Assembly (NCBI GenBank): GCA_937942105.1
Contig: CALDFS010000227.1
Span: 1 to 15,838 of the forward strand
Source: an uncultured Ruminococcus sp.
GTDB lineage: Bacteria > Bacillota > Clostridia > Oscillospirales > Ruminococcaceae
DNA: 15,838 nucleotides
Direction of reading: 5' to 3'
Each line of letters opens with the position of its first letter. The first letter of the stretch is position 1. The notes beneath the pieces were generated by a model. The model did no database searches, was not told where the DNA came from, and saw only the letters and a list, made by a program, of their open reading frames with translations. Shown here piece by piece: positions 1 to 6,542 of the stretch. Position numbers and translations under genes: made by a program.

Positions 1-1071
1 GAGGGCGAGCACAAAATCAGCCTGACAAAGGGCTGGGGCTGGATAGATTTTGACAGGCTCGAAATAAGGCAGTCCGAGCTTTTAGGAGAGGATATATATG
101 CCCTTTCAGACGAGCTGTGCAACCCCAACGCAACAAAAGCCGCTAAGAGCCTGTATCGCTATCTTATAAGCATATACGGAAGCTATACCTTAAGCGGTCA
201 GCACTCCACACTTGGAATGGCTTCGGATGAGTTTGAAGCCATCGAGCGGAAAACCGGCAAAACCCCTGCGCTGATAGAAATAGACCTTTCAAAAACGACA
301 ACCCCCTACTCAGAAGAATACAAAGAGTTCGACCCTTACATCGACAGAATAAAGGAGTTCGACAAAAAGGGCGGAATAGTTGTGCTGAACTGGCATTGGT
401 ATGCTCCGAAGGATTACATCCTAGACAGTGCAGACCAGCCTTGGTGGAAAGGCTTCTACACCGAAGCAACAAGCATTGATCTTGCCAAGATTATGAGCGG
501 CGAGGATGAAAAGGGGCTTGCGCTTTTGGACGAGGATATAGACATGATTGCCGAAGCGCTAAAAAAGCTTCAGAAAAAGAAGATACCGGTTCTGTTCCGA
601 CCCCTGCATGAGGCTTCTGGCGGATGGTTCTGGTGGGGAGCAAGCGGCGCTGAGCCTTATAAGCAGCTTTACATCCATCTTTACGACCGCCTGACCAACT
701 ATCACAAGCTAAACAACATCATATGGGTTTGGAACGGCGAAAGCGAAGAGTGGTATCCTGGCGATGAATATGTTGACATCGCCTCGACCGACATCTACGC
801 CGACGAGCATGAGTATTCAAGCCAGATAAACAAATTTATCGCAGTCGGTGAAGCCTCCAACGGCAAGAAGCCGGTAGCTCTTGCAGAGAACGGCGTTCAG
901 ATCGACCCTGATATGATGGAGCGCGACAACGTATACTGGCTGTACTTCTGCACATGGGGCGGCGAATACTGCACCACCGATATGTACACCTCGGACGAAA
1001 TGTTTGAAAAGGTGTATGGTTCCGAGCAGGTCATCACCCTGGATGAGCTTCCCAACTGGCGGAAATATTAG
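1..1071 (+). CDS. GH26 endo-beta-1,4-mannanase, 3' part, with the end of a CBM (5' truncated)
   Basis: The reading frame is open from base 1 to the TAG at 1069-1071, giving 356 visible residues, so the start lies outside the window. Residues 1-22 (EGEHKISLTKGWGWIDFDRL) resemble the C-terminal strand of a CBM35-like carbohydrate-binding module. The GH26 catalytic domain begins near residue 41 (NPNATKAAKSLYRYL). The HEASGGWFWWG motif places the general acid/base at Glu204. The VALAENGV motif places the likely nucleophile at Glu296. In GH26 these two glutamates hydrolyse internal beta-1,4-mannosidic bonds of mannan, galacto- or glucomannan by a retaining mechanism outside the cell. The WYPGDEYVDIASTDIY segment is also typical of the family. 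The protein ends right after the catalytic domain, with no dockerin, sortase signal or SLH repeat at this end. A signal peptide or dockerin could lie upstream. The family is sure; mannan as substrate is by family association. Confidence 0.93.
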   Translation, partial: EGEHKISLTKGWGWIDFDRLEIRQSELLGEDIYALSDELCNPNATKAAKSLYRYLISIYGSYTLSGQHSTLGMASDEFEAIERKTGKTPALIEIDLSKTTTPYSEEYKEFDPYIDRIKEFDKKGGIVVLNWHWYAPKDYILDSADQPWWKGFYTEATSIDLAKIMSGEDEKGLALLDEDIDMIAEALKKLQKKKIPVLFRPLHEASGGWFWWGASGAEPYKQLYIHLYDRLTNYHKLNNIIWVWNGESEEWYPGDEYVDIASTDIYADEHEYSSQINKFIAVGEASNGKKPVALAENGVQIDPDMMERDNVYWLYFCTWGGEYCTTDMYTSDEMFEKVYGSEQVITLDELPNWRKY

Positions 1072-1114
1072 CCATCAACAGATGAATGCCAATATATCTC
1101 TTCATATACGTACA

Positions 1115-1168
1115 CCAAAAGGCAGGTACTAAATCCCATCGACTATCGGCTTTGTGCCTGCCTTTTGG
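1115..1168. repeat. 15-bp inverted repeat (hairpin) after the mannanase gene
   Basis: The arms at 1115-1129 and 1154-1168 (CCAAAAGGCAGG... and ...CCTGCCTTTTGG) match with a single wobble-compatible mismatch around a 24-nt loop. No T tract follows directly, so it may serve as a 3' stabilising or first-stage termination hairpin ahead of the stronger terminator about 30 bp downstream. Confidence 0.6.
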
Positions 1169-1197
1169 AATCATTTCAGACGAAGATTATGTAATAT

Positions 1198-1237
1198 ACC
1201 CGCTGTGCCATTTTCCGGTACGGCGGGTAAGCTTTTT
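1198..1237 (+). terminator. Rho-independent terminator of the mannanase gene
   Basis: A 12-bp stem with two G-U wobbles (1198-1209 with 1217-1228, starting ACCCGC and ending GCGGGT) has a 7-nt loop. A T5 tract follows at 1233-1237. The strength and position, about 130 bp after the stop, fit an intrinsic terminator. Confidence 0.75.
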
Positions 1238-1299
1238 CTGCGGGCGAAAATTCTGATTTCGGCATATACTTATTATCTATGAAAAAGTATAGCATACGT

Positions 1300-1350
1300 A
1301 AAAAAATAAAAATCGGGGCATATCCACAAAGCGGTGGTTTTGACCCGATT
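1300..1350 (-). terminator. Terminator of the LOG-family gene (possibly bidirectional)
   Basis: The outer stem pairs 1311-1317 with 1344-1350 (AATCGGG/CCCGATT). It encloses a small CCAC/GTGG stem (1324-1327 with 1334-1337). Read on the minus strand, the hairpin is followed by a U-rich tract, which is the A-rich run at 1300-1310 on the plus strand. It lies about 60 bp beyond the LOG stop codon. Confidence 0.7.
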
Positions 1351-1411
1351 ATTATTTACAGCGCTGCTCAGGCTTATCAATCATATCAAAGGCTCTGACG
1401 CTTTTGCACTG

Positions 1412-1966
1412 TCACTTACATTCATTGAAGCGCTTTACTATCAGCTCATCATCAACCGAATCGACAACATCAAAATACGTCCTCACCTCGGGTATGGCGG
1501 CATTGTTGGCTATCAGATCGTCAACCAGCGCGATAAGGCTGTCGTAAAAGCCGTCAATATTCAGAATAACTATCGGCGCGCAAAGGCGGTTCAGGTATTT
1601 CAGGGTGAGAATCTGGAAAAATTCATCCATAGTTCCTATGCCGCCGGGGGCGATGAAGAAAATATCGGCGTGCTTTTCCATCAGAGTCTTTCTTTCCGCC
1701 ATGGTATCAACCATAACGGTATTGTCGCAGTCGAAAATAGGCTCGAACTTGCTTATGAAGTGGGGCGAGATACCCATAACATAACCATCTGAATCCCTTA
1801 CTCCCCTTGCCGCGGCGCCCATGCAGCCGGAAGCACCTGCTCCGAACACAAGCGAGAAGCCGTTTTCTGCGATTATTTTTCCAAGCTTCTCAATTTCCTT
1901 TATATATTTATTTTCGATTTTTTTAGAAGCTCCGCCATACACGCAGGCGTAATATTTTTTTGACAT
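1412..1966 (-). CDS. LOG-family nucleoside 5'-monophosphate phosphoribohydrolase (TIGR00730 type)
   Basis: A 184-residue protein of normal family length. The LOG signature PGGIGTMDE is at residues 107-115, with the catalytic Glu as its last residue. Arg92 and Lys93 in MAERKTLM form the second conserved substrate-binding motif, and the Rossmann-like start reads CVYGGAS. Family members cleave the N-glycosidic bond of cytokinin nucleotides or of AMP-like nucleotides to release base and ribose 5-phosphate; in bacteria the physiological substrate is often unknown. Older annotations call such genes lysine decarboxylase, which is wrong for this fold. The ATG at 1964-1966 is preceded by GGAGG (1975-1979) at 8-nt spacing. 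The gene stands alone, with its own promoter (2036-2064) and terminator (1300-1350), between the mannanase and the spore-protein gene. No neighbour suggests its substrate. Confidence 0.9.
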   Translation of the reverse strand: MSKKYYACVYGGASKKIENKYIKEIEKLGKIIAENGFSLVFGAGASGCMGAAARGVRDSDGYVMGISPHFISKFEPIFDCDNTVMVDTMAERKTLMEKHADIFFIAPGGIGTMDEFFQILTLKYLNRLCAPIVILNIDGFYDSLIALVDDLIANNAAIPEVRTYFDVVDSVDDELIVKRFNECK

Positions 1967-2035
1967 GCTAAAATCCTCCAGTCTGATATCTGATAAGTTT
2001 TCTGTATTTTAACCAGACATACTATTATATTAATT

Positions 2036-2064
2036 ATTATAAACAATAATTCATATTTCGTCAA
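2036..2064 (-). promoter_or_regulatory. Sigma-A type promoter of the LOG-family gene
   Basis: On the minus strand, TTGACG (complement of 2059-2064) and TATAAT (complement of 2036-2041) are separated by exactly 17 bp. This predicts a transcription start near 2029 and a leader of about 60 nt. Confidence 0.75.
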
Positions 2065-2234
2065 TACGCTTTTTGTGTAAATTTTGTAACGATTGTGTGT
2101 TATCACATTCATCAGGCACGTAAAACTGATTTTCATTTCAAAAATTACCACTGATATATTTCATTCGGTTGCAGATAATACTTGTGCAAACTCATTTAAG
2201 GCGCAAAAATGCTGCGTGCTTAACAATGTTTGAG

Positions 2235-2272
2235 CAAACGGTATTAAAAAGTATTATCAGCGATACCGTTTG
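2235..2272. promoter_or_regulatory. Perfect 10-bp inverted repeat upstream of the SASP gene
   Basis: CAAACGGTAT (2235-2244) and ATACCGTTTG (2263-2272) are perfect inverted copies 18 bp apart, ending 30 bp before the SASP start. The 336-bp gap 1967-2302 otherwise holds the LOG promoter and AT-rich sequence. I could not place a convincing sigma-G promoter (consensus near GCATA and CATNNTA) at a sensible distance. The repeat could be an operator or a leader hairpin. Confidence 0.55.
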
Positions 2273-2302
2273 AATTATCATGATATAAAGGAGTGTTTTA
2301 TA

Positions 2303-2491
2303 ATGAAAGGTATTACCAGCGATCAGGGCAGACAGACTCTTGAACAGTTCAAGATCGAAGCTGCTAATGAAGTAGGAGTTAATCTTAAGAACGGTTACAA
2401 CGGCGACCTCACCTCCCGCGAGGCAGGCTCTGTCGGCGGACAGATGGTTAAGAAGATGATCGACGCTTATAAGACCGGCAACGTAAGATAA
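2303..2491 (+). CDS. Alpha/beta-type small acid-soluble spore protein (SASP)
   Basis: A 62-residue protein with the SASP alpha/beta core at residues 12-54. It carries TLEQFKIEAANEVGVNL in the N-terminal half and YNGDLTSREAGSVGGQMVKKMI in the C-terminal half. These proteins saturate DNA in the forespore, hold it in an A-like form and protect it from UV and heat; they are later degraded by the GPR protease. The usual GPR-site residues (Glu-Ile/Phe-Ala) read Glu-Ala-Ala at 19-21 here. The loop before GSVGG is about four residues longer than in the Bacillus SspA/B proteins, as seen in clostridial forms. I take ATG 2303, not an in-frame upstream codon at 2270, because AAAGGAG (2287-2293) sits 9 nt before it. 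The gene is monocistronic with a strong terminator. Its presence marks a spore-former. Confidence 0.93.
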   Translation: MKGITSDQGRQTLEQFKIEAANEVGVNLKNGYNGDLTSREAGSVGGQMVKKMIDAYKTGNVR

Positions 2492-2540
2492 GCTAAGCAT
2501 CCTATAAAATACCAAGCCCGGAATTACCCGGGAACAGCAA

Positions 2541-2591
2541 TCCGGAGCAGCTGCCGGGCATTTCGCCCGGCGTCTGTTCCGGACATTTTTT
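2541..2591 (+). terminator. Strong Rho-independent terminator of the SASP gene
   Basis: The 19-nt arms at 2541-2559 and 2565-2583 pair except for two mismatches and one G-U, with loop ATTTC. The inner core is GCCGGGC/GCCCGGC. A T6 tract follows at 2586-2591. It isolates the SASP gene from vanY. Confidence 0.88.
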
Positions 2592-2662
2592 ATCCTTTCC
2601 GCTCATTTTCGATGCAATTCTTAATTTTTCTTAATAAAATACAATATTTAGTGCTAAACCCC

Positions 2663-2691
2663 TTTATTTTTTCTTAAAGTTGTGATATGAT
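2663..2691 (+). promoter_or_regulatory. Candidate extended -10 promoter for the vanY-mrp unit
   Basis: TGATATGAT (2683-2691) gives a TGn-extended -10 box, TATGAT. The hexamer 17 bp upstream, TTTATT (2663-2668), is a poor -35. The predicted start is near 2698, about 30 nt before the vanY ATG. Confidence 0.5.
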
Positions 2692-2728
2692 AGTATAGAA
2701 TAAAACCATCATAAAGGAGCGAATCACT

Positions 2729-3961
2729 ATGAGCGAAAGCTACTACAGACCAACAAAAAAACGCGTTAAGCTTAAATACAAGAACATCGCCCTGCTTCTG
2801 GCGATTCTTATGTTGATAATTGTGCTTATCACGGCTTCCTGCAACACTGTAAGAAAAGGAAGAAAGGGCGATAACGCAGATGATAATAAGGGCGCAGTAT
2901 CGGGCGAGCAGGGCATAACGCCTGATGATGACGGCATTATCAGGGTAACTCTTCCCACCAACCCCTCAGGGCAGGACAATGTTGTTCCGACCCCCTCCGA
3001 CACCACCCCAGACCCCACAAACCAACGCTCATATGTTTTCGACTTTGTAAATAAAACCCAAGCAGACTTAGGCGTTGGAAACCTTGTTCTTGTAAACAAC
3101 CGCATAAAGTTCTTAGGCACTGTGAACGAGGATGACCTTGTTATAGTTCACGACCAGAAGAATAAGGCCTACTGGGTAAGCGACAGAAACGTCAAGCTCC
3201 TTCCCGTGGCTATGGATGCTCTTAACTCCATGCTATTAGACTTCAAGAACGCCACCCAGAATGGCAACGTTATGGCAAGAAGCGGCTACAGAACGATTGA
3301 GTATCAGGAGCAGCTTTATAATGAAGACCTTGCCAAGAACGGTGCGGATTCATCAACATTGGTTGCAATGCCCGGCTACAGCGAGCATCACACCGGCTTA
3401 GTGGTCGACTTCACCACCTACGACGGCAAGAGCTATGCCGATTTCACCGGCGAAGGCGACTATGCATGGATAATGGACAACTGCGATAAATACGGCTTCA
3501 TAAACAGATATCCTGCCGGAAAGGAAAAGCTTACCTTTATCGATAACGAGCCTTGGCACTTCCGCTATGTAGGCATTCCGCACGCTTCAATCATGAAGGA
3601 TTACGGCTACTGCATGGAGGAGTATATCGACTTCATCAAGAATTACACCATTGATACCAGCATGTATTTAAAGGAGATGCCAAACGGCGCGCAGTACCTT
3701 ATATACTATGTTCCGATGGTTCATGCCGAAAGCACCGCAATCTACTTCCCGTTGAAGGAAGACCCGCTTTATCCCGATGATACGAGCAAATGGCAGCCCT
3801 ACCCCTATGAAATATCCGGCAATAATGTTGACGGCTTTATTGTAACCGTAACGCTTAAAGAAGGCACCAAGCCTGCTACCACAGCAAGCACCGTAACCGG
3901 TGAGCCTGCCGGTGAGAATTCCGGCGAGGATTCCGGTGACTCCGGCAATTCCGCAGAATAA
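2729..3961 (+). CDS. VanY/M15B-type zinc D-alanyl-D-alanine carboxypeptidase, membrane-anchored
   Basis: 410 residues. Residues 18-37 form one hydrophobic membrane segment ending in TASC; Cys38 makes an imperfect lipobox, so the protein is either an N-terminally anchored protein or a lipoprotein. Residues 45-100 are a Pro/Thr/Asp-rich linker. The peptidase M15B domain spans about 140-300. It contains SGYRT (185-189), the zinc motif SEHHTGLVVD with His220 and Asp227, and EPWH with catalytic Glu274 and zinc ligand His277. Such enzymes trim the terminal D-Ala from peptidoglycan pentapeptides outside the membrane. Residues 305-375 form an extra beta-like region I do not recognise. The last 30 residues are a Ser/Gly/Glu-rich tail. 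The start is set by AAAGGAG (2713-2719), 9 nt before the ATG. No van resistance genes are nearby, so wall maintenance or sporulation is more likely than glycopeptide resistance. It is probably co-transcribed with mrp, 42 bp downstream. Confidence 0.92.
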   Translation: MSESYYRPTKKRVKLKYKNIALLLAILMLIIVLITASCNTVRKGRKGDNADDNKGAVSGEQGITPDDDGIIRVTLPTNPSGQDNVVPTPSDTTPDPTNQRSYVFDFVNKTQADLGVGNLVLVNNRIKFLGTVNEDDLVIVHDQKNKAYWVSDRNVKLLPVAMDALNSMLLDFKNATQNGNVMARSGYRTIEYQEQLYNEDLAKNGADSSTLVAMPGYSEHHTGLVVDFTTYDGKSYADFTGEGDYAWIMDNCDKYGFINRYPAGKEKLTFIDNEPWHFRYVGIPHASIMKDYGYCMEEYIDFIKNYTIDTSMYLKEMPNGAQYLIYYVPMVHAESTAIYFPLKEDPLYPDDTSKWQPYPYEISGNNVDGFIVTVTLKEGTKPATTASTVTGEPAGENSGEDSGDSGNSAE

Positions 3962-4003
3962 ACCATATCAATAATTTCTTTTTAGGAAAGGAAAATCATA
4001 AAA

Positions 4004-4825
4004 ATGTCTGAATGTACACACGATTGCTCCACCTGCTCGCAGAACTGTTCTTCAAGAACCGCTCCGCAGGATATGCACATCGAAACAAACGCTTTGAGCC
4101 ATGTTAAAAAGGTCATTGGCGTGGTAAGCGGCAAAGGCGGCGTAGGAAAATCGCTTGTAACCTCGCTTTTGGCTGTAGAGGCTCAGCGCCGCGATTTCAA
4201 AACCGCCATTCTGGATGCCGACGTTACAGGTCCCTCAATTCCAAAGGCGTTCGGTCTGCATCAGCGGGCTGACGGTGACGGCGAATATATCTACCCTGTT
4301 AAGACCAAGATGGGTATTGAGGTAATGTCGGTCAACCTGCTTTTAGAGGATGAAACTCAGCCGGTAGTATGGCGCGGTCCCGTGATTGCAGGGGTAGTAA
4401 AGCAGTTCTGGAACGAGGTCGTTTGGAACGATGTTGACTATATGTTCGTTGATATGCCCCCCGGAACAGGCGACGTTCCGCTGACGGTTTACCAGTCTAT
4501 CCGGCTGGACGGTATTGTAATAGTCACCTCCCCGCAGGAGCTTGTTTCGATGATAGTAGCCAAGGCGGCAAACATGGCTAAGCTTATGAATATTCCGATA
4601 TTGGGAATAGTTGAGAATATGAGCTATGTAAAATGCCCCGACTGCGGCAAGGAGATAAAGATATTCGGCGAGGGCAACACCGCCGAGACTGCTAAGGAGC
4701 TGGGCGTTCCCGTGCTTGCAAAGATTCCGTTTGACAGAGAGCTTTCAAAGCTCTGCGATAACGGCTGTATCGAGCTTTATGAGGGTGACTGGATGAATGA
4801 GGCAGCGGAGAAGCTGCTGAAATAA
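4004..4825 (+). CDS. mrp: Mrp/NBP35-family Fe-S cluster carrier ATPase (ApbC-like)
   Basis: 273 residues. The deviant Walker A motif SGKGGVGKS is at residues 42-50, followed by the SIMIBI-class segments LDADVTGPSIPK and MFVDMPPGTGD. A CxxC pair, Cys211 and Cys214 (KCPDCGK), bridges an Fe-S cluster at the dimer interface in this family. The protein binds ATP and delivers Fe-S clusters to apo-proteins in the cytoplasm. The N-terminus carries four more cysteines (4, 8, 11 and 15), giving a possible second cluster or metal site like those of NBP35-type members. The family's DUF59 domain is absent, as in many clostridial homologues. RBS-like GGAAAGGA (3985-3992) precedes the ATG. It lies 42 bp after vanY with no terminator between, and ends at the hairpin 4844-4882. 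Confidence 0.93.
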   Translation: MSECTHDCSTCSQNCSSRTAPQDMHIETNALSHVKKVIGVVSGKGGVGKSLVTSLLAVEAQRRDFKTAILDADVTGPSIPKAFGLHQRADGDGEYIYPVKTKMGIEVMSVNLLLEDETQPVVWRGPVIAGVVKQFWNEVVWNDVDYMFVDMPPGTGDVPLTVYQSIRLDGIVIVTSPQELVSMIVAKAANMAKLMNIPILGIVENMSYVKCPDCGKEIKIFGEGNTAETAKELGVPVLAKIPFDRELSKLCDNGCIELYEGDWMNEAAEKLLK

Positions 4826-4843
4826 GAATATATAATGTAGTGC

Positions 4844-4882
4844 GGTGCGGTATCCTTGGCTGGTACTGCACCGTTGTTTTTT
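4844..4882 (+). terminator. Rho-independent terminator of vanY-mrp
   Basis: The 9-bp stem pairs GGTGCGGTA (4844-4852) with TACTGCACC (4864-4872) with one G-U and an 11-nt loop. A T6 tract follows at 4877-4882. It lies just after the mrp stop at 4823-4825. Confidence 0.8.
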
Positions 4883-4915
4883 CGGTTTAGGAGAATGCTG
4901 CCATCACCATGGGTA

Positions 4916-5069
4916 GGCGCACCCCACCAACATGGAGCAGCGGAGGCTTGGACGCCATAGGCGTCCGGGCGGTAAAACCGCCCATGCGCTTTGCGCATAA
5001 GCCTCCGCCCGCACACACTGCGGCGCCCGCAGAAACTGCGATAGAACAGCTGTCCTATAGGGGCGCGCC
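4916..5069. other. Structured GC-rich element: nested stems around a perfect four-way junction
   Basis: No gene is supported in 4883-5163; the ORFs there have no family motif and arise from GC-rich palindromes. The outer stem GGCGCACCCC (4916-4925) pairs with GGGGCGCGCC (5060-5069) with one mismatch, which becomes a T-G wobble on the minus strand. Inside, GCGGAGGCTT (4940-4949) pairs perfectly with AAGCCTCCGC (4999-5008). It encloses three abutting hairpins: 4950-4956/4960-4966 with loop ATA, 4967-4973/4977-4983 with loop AAA, and 4984-4989/4993-4998 with loop TTT. No unpaired base remains in that 69-nt junction. A fourth hairpin, CTGCGG/CCGCAG (5018-5023/5027-5032, loop CGC), competes with CGCAG-AAA-CTGCG (5028-5040). 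It could be a structured RNA, a dispersed palindromic repeat or a folded single-strand DNA substrate; I do not recognise it. Confidence 0.75.
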
Positions 5070-5098
5070 GGTCTGGAACGCGAATATGAAAAGACCGG
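5068..5098. repeat. 7-bp inverted repeat beside the structured element
   Basis: CCGGTCT (5068-5074) and AGACCGG (5092-5098) are perfect inverted copies with a 17-nt loop. The first two bases overlap the outer stem of the four-way-junction element, so the two foldings compete at that edge. Confidence 0.55.
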
Positions 5099-5118
5099 TA
5101 TCAATCCCCGCAAAGCCA

Positions 5119-5146
5119 AGAGGTCAGACCGCTAAGCCTGACCTCT
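5119..5146. terminator. Perfect 9-bp hairpin between the structured element and hflX, possible weak terminator
   Basis: AGAGGTCAG (5119-5127) and CTGACCTCT (5138-5146) pair perfectly around a 10-nt loop, just beyond the 3' end of hflX. Neither strand shows a clean U tract after the stem, so its termination role is doubtful. It may be part of the palindromic block at 4884-5150. Confidence 0.4.
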
Positions 5147-5163
5147 AAAATTATATCATAGCG

Positions 5164-6399
5164 TTATGCTTCGTAAGCCCCGACAGCCTTCTGAAGCTTA
5201 ACATCCACCAGCGCGTCAACCGCGATTCCGTCAGCCTCGTACTCCTCGGAAAAGACGTTTCCATCTTCCCTGATTTTGGCTATAAGCCCCGCTTGGGCAA
5301 AGGGAATTTTAAGCTTCATCCGCTTGGCAGTCTCGGGAAGGGCATTTGCAATTGCCTGCAAAAGCTCATCAAACCCGGTTTTGTTCATGGCGCTTATCAT
5401 GACGGCGCCATCCGGGGCGCTTACCCCATCCGGCAGTAAATCGCACTTGTTCATCACCGTTACAACCGGTATCCCCTCGCAGCCAAGGTCGGCTAAAAGC
5501 TCCTCGGTGACCTTCTTTTCTGTTTCGGCATACTCGCTCGAAGCGTCCATTATGTGCAGGATTACATCTGCATTAGCAGCCTCTTCAAGGGTGGACTTGA
5601 ATGCCTCCACAAGGTGATGCGGTAGCCTTGATATCAGCCCGACAGTGTCAATAAGCGTAACGCTTCGCCCGTCCGGCAGGATAATCGCGCGCGAGGTAGT
5701 CTCCAGCGTTGCGAAAAGCTTGTTTTCGGCAAGCACGCCAGCGTCTGTAAGAGCGTTTAAAAGCGTGGATTTTCCAACGTTCGTGTACCCCACTATAGCC
5801 GCAGTCAGAACGCCGTCCTTTTTGCGGCGCCTGCGCTGATTTTCGCGCCGCGCAGTGATTTCCTTCAGCTCCGCTTCAAGATACCCTATCCGCGAGCGGA
5901 TATGCCGCTTATCGGTTTCAAGCTTGGTTTCGCCCGGTCCGCGGGTTCCTATTCCTCCTCCCAGTCGGGAAAGATTTATTCCCATTCCCGCAAGCCTTGG
6001 CAGCCTGTAGCGGTTCTGTGCAAGCTCTACCTGAAGCTTGCCTTCCTTGGTGGTAGCCCGCTGGGCGAAGATATCAAGTATAAGCATTGTGCGGTCGATG
6101 GTGTGTACATTCACAACATCCTCGATATTTCTTATCTGAGTGGCGGTAAGCTCGCAGTCGAATATCACCTGGTCGATTTCCATATCGCGGCAGGTGTCCG
6201 CCATTTCGGCAAGCCTGCCCGAGCCTATGCAGGTAGCACCGTCGTAGGATGGGCGCTTTTGGGTGACAATTGCTGTGACCTCCGCCCCGGCAGTATCGCA
6301 AAGCTCGGAAAGCTCGGCTATCGAGCGCTCGGCATCATATTCGCCCGTATCCACCGACACGAGCATTACCTTGGGTTTTTCAATCATATTTTCAGTCAT
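5164..6399 (-). CDS. hflX: Ribosome-associated GTPase HflX
   Basis: 411 residues, normal for the family. The N-terminal HflX domain spans about 10-170. It shows ELTATQIRNIE (83-93), the stretch from DRTMLILDIFAQRA to RLPRL, and the hallmark GGGIGTRGPGETKLE (147-161). A coiled-coil, Arg/Lys-rich segment (170-195) leads into the G domain: G1 GYTNVGKS (204-211), G3 DTVGL (251-255), G4 NKCD (317-320) and G5 SAMN (336-339). HflX binds the 50S subunit and splits stalled or heat-damaged 70S ribosomes in a GTP-dependent way. The ATG at 6397-6399 follows GGAGG (complement of 6409-6413) at 9-nt spacing. It lies 188 bp downstream of the argC-like gene on the same strand, behind two hairpins, so it may have its own promoter; I found no convincing one. 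Confidence 0.95.
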   Translation of the reverse strand: MTENMIEKPKVMLVSVDTGEYDAERSIAELSELCDTAGAEVTAIVTQKRPSYDGATCIGSGRLAEMADTCRDMEIDQVIFDCELTATQIRNIEDVVNVHTIDRTMLILDIFAQRATTKEGKLQVELAQNRYRLPRLAGMGINLSRLGGGIGTRGPGETKLETDKRHIRSRIGYLEAELKEITARRENQRRRRKKDGVLTAAIVGYTNVGKSTLLNALTDAGVLAENKLFATLETTSRAIILPDGRSVTLIDTVGLISRLPHHLVEAFKSTLEEAANADVILHIMDASSEYAETEKKVTEELLADLGCEGIPVVTVMNKCDLLPDGVSAPDGAVMISAMNKTGFDELLQAIANALPETAKRMKLKIPFAQAGLIAKIREDGNVFSEEYEADGIAVDALVDVKLQKAVGAYEA

Positions 6400-6444
6400 A
6401 AGTTCATTCCTCCATGCGTTTGACAGTAAATCGGAAATTTTTTG

Positions 6445-6483
6445 AAACGCTATCTTATGACCGATTATTCAAAGACAGCGTTT
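6445..6483 (-). promoter_or_regulatory. 12-bp hairpin in the region just upstream of hflX
   Basis: The complementary arms are at 6445-6456 and 6472-6483 (AAACGCTATCTT and AAGACAGCGTTT). On the minus strand all 12 positions pair, one as G-U, around a 15-nt loop. A poly-A rather than poly-U run follows on that strand, so it does not look like a terminator. It would lie in the hflX leader if transcription comes from upstream. Confidence 0.45.
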
Positions 6484-6542
6484 ATTCTGCATTGCGAATA
6501 CGCACTTTATTCATCCCCTTAAAGTATTTTATATAAACAGCA

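Noticed and set aside
1334..1792. Plus-strand ORF of 152 residues opposite the LOG gene
   Set aside because: It is antisense to a clear family member, has no RBS and contains no domain motif.
2270..2302. Upstream in-frame start for the SASP gene
   Set aside because: It would place the AAAGGAG site inside the coding sequence and add residues foreign to the family.
2729..3961. vanY as a sign of a vancomycin-resistance cluster
   Set aside because: No vanR/S/H/A/X genes are nearby; the neighbour is mrp, and VanY-type enzymes are common in ordinary clostridial wall metabolism.
4940..5008. Cloverleaf read as a tRNA
   Set aside because: There is no T-loop, D-loop or CCA context, the loops are only 3 nt, and no acceptor-stem spacing fits.
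4909..5148. Open reading frames on both strands across the structured spacer (about 70-80 residues each)
   Set aside because: They come from a GC-rich palindromic block, have no RBS or recognisable motif, and overlap one another; the base pairing explains the sequence better than coding does.
5902..6423. Plus-strand ORF of 173 residues opposite hflX
   Set aside because: It is a shadow of the strongly conserved HflX frame.
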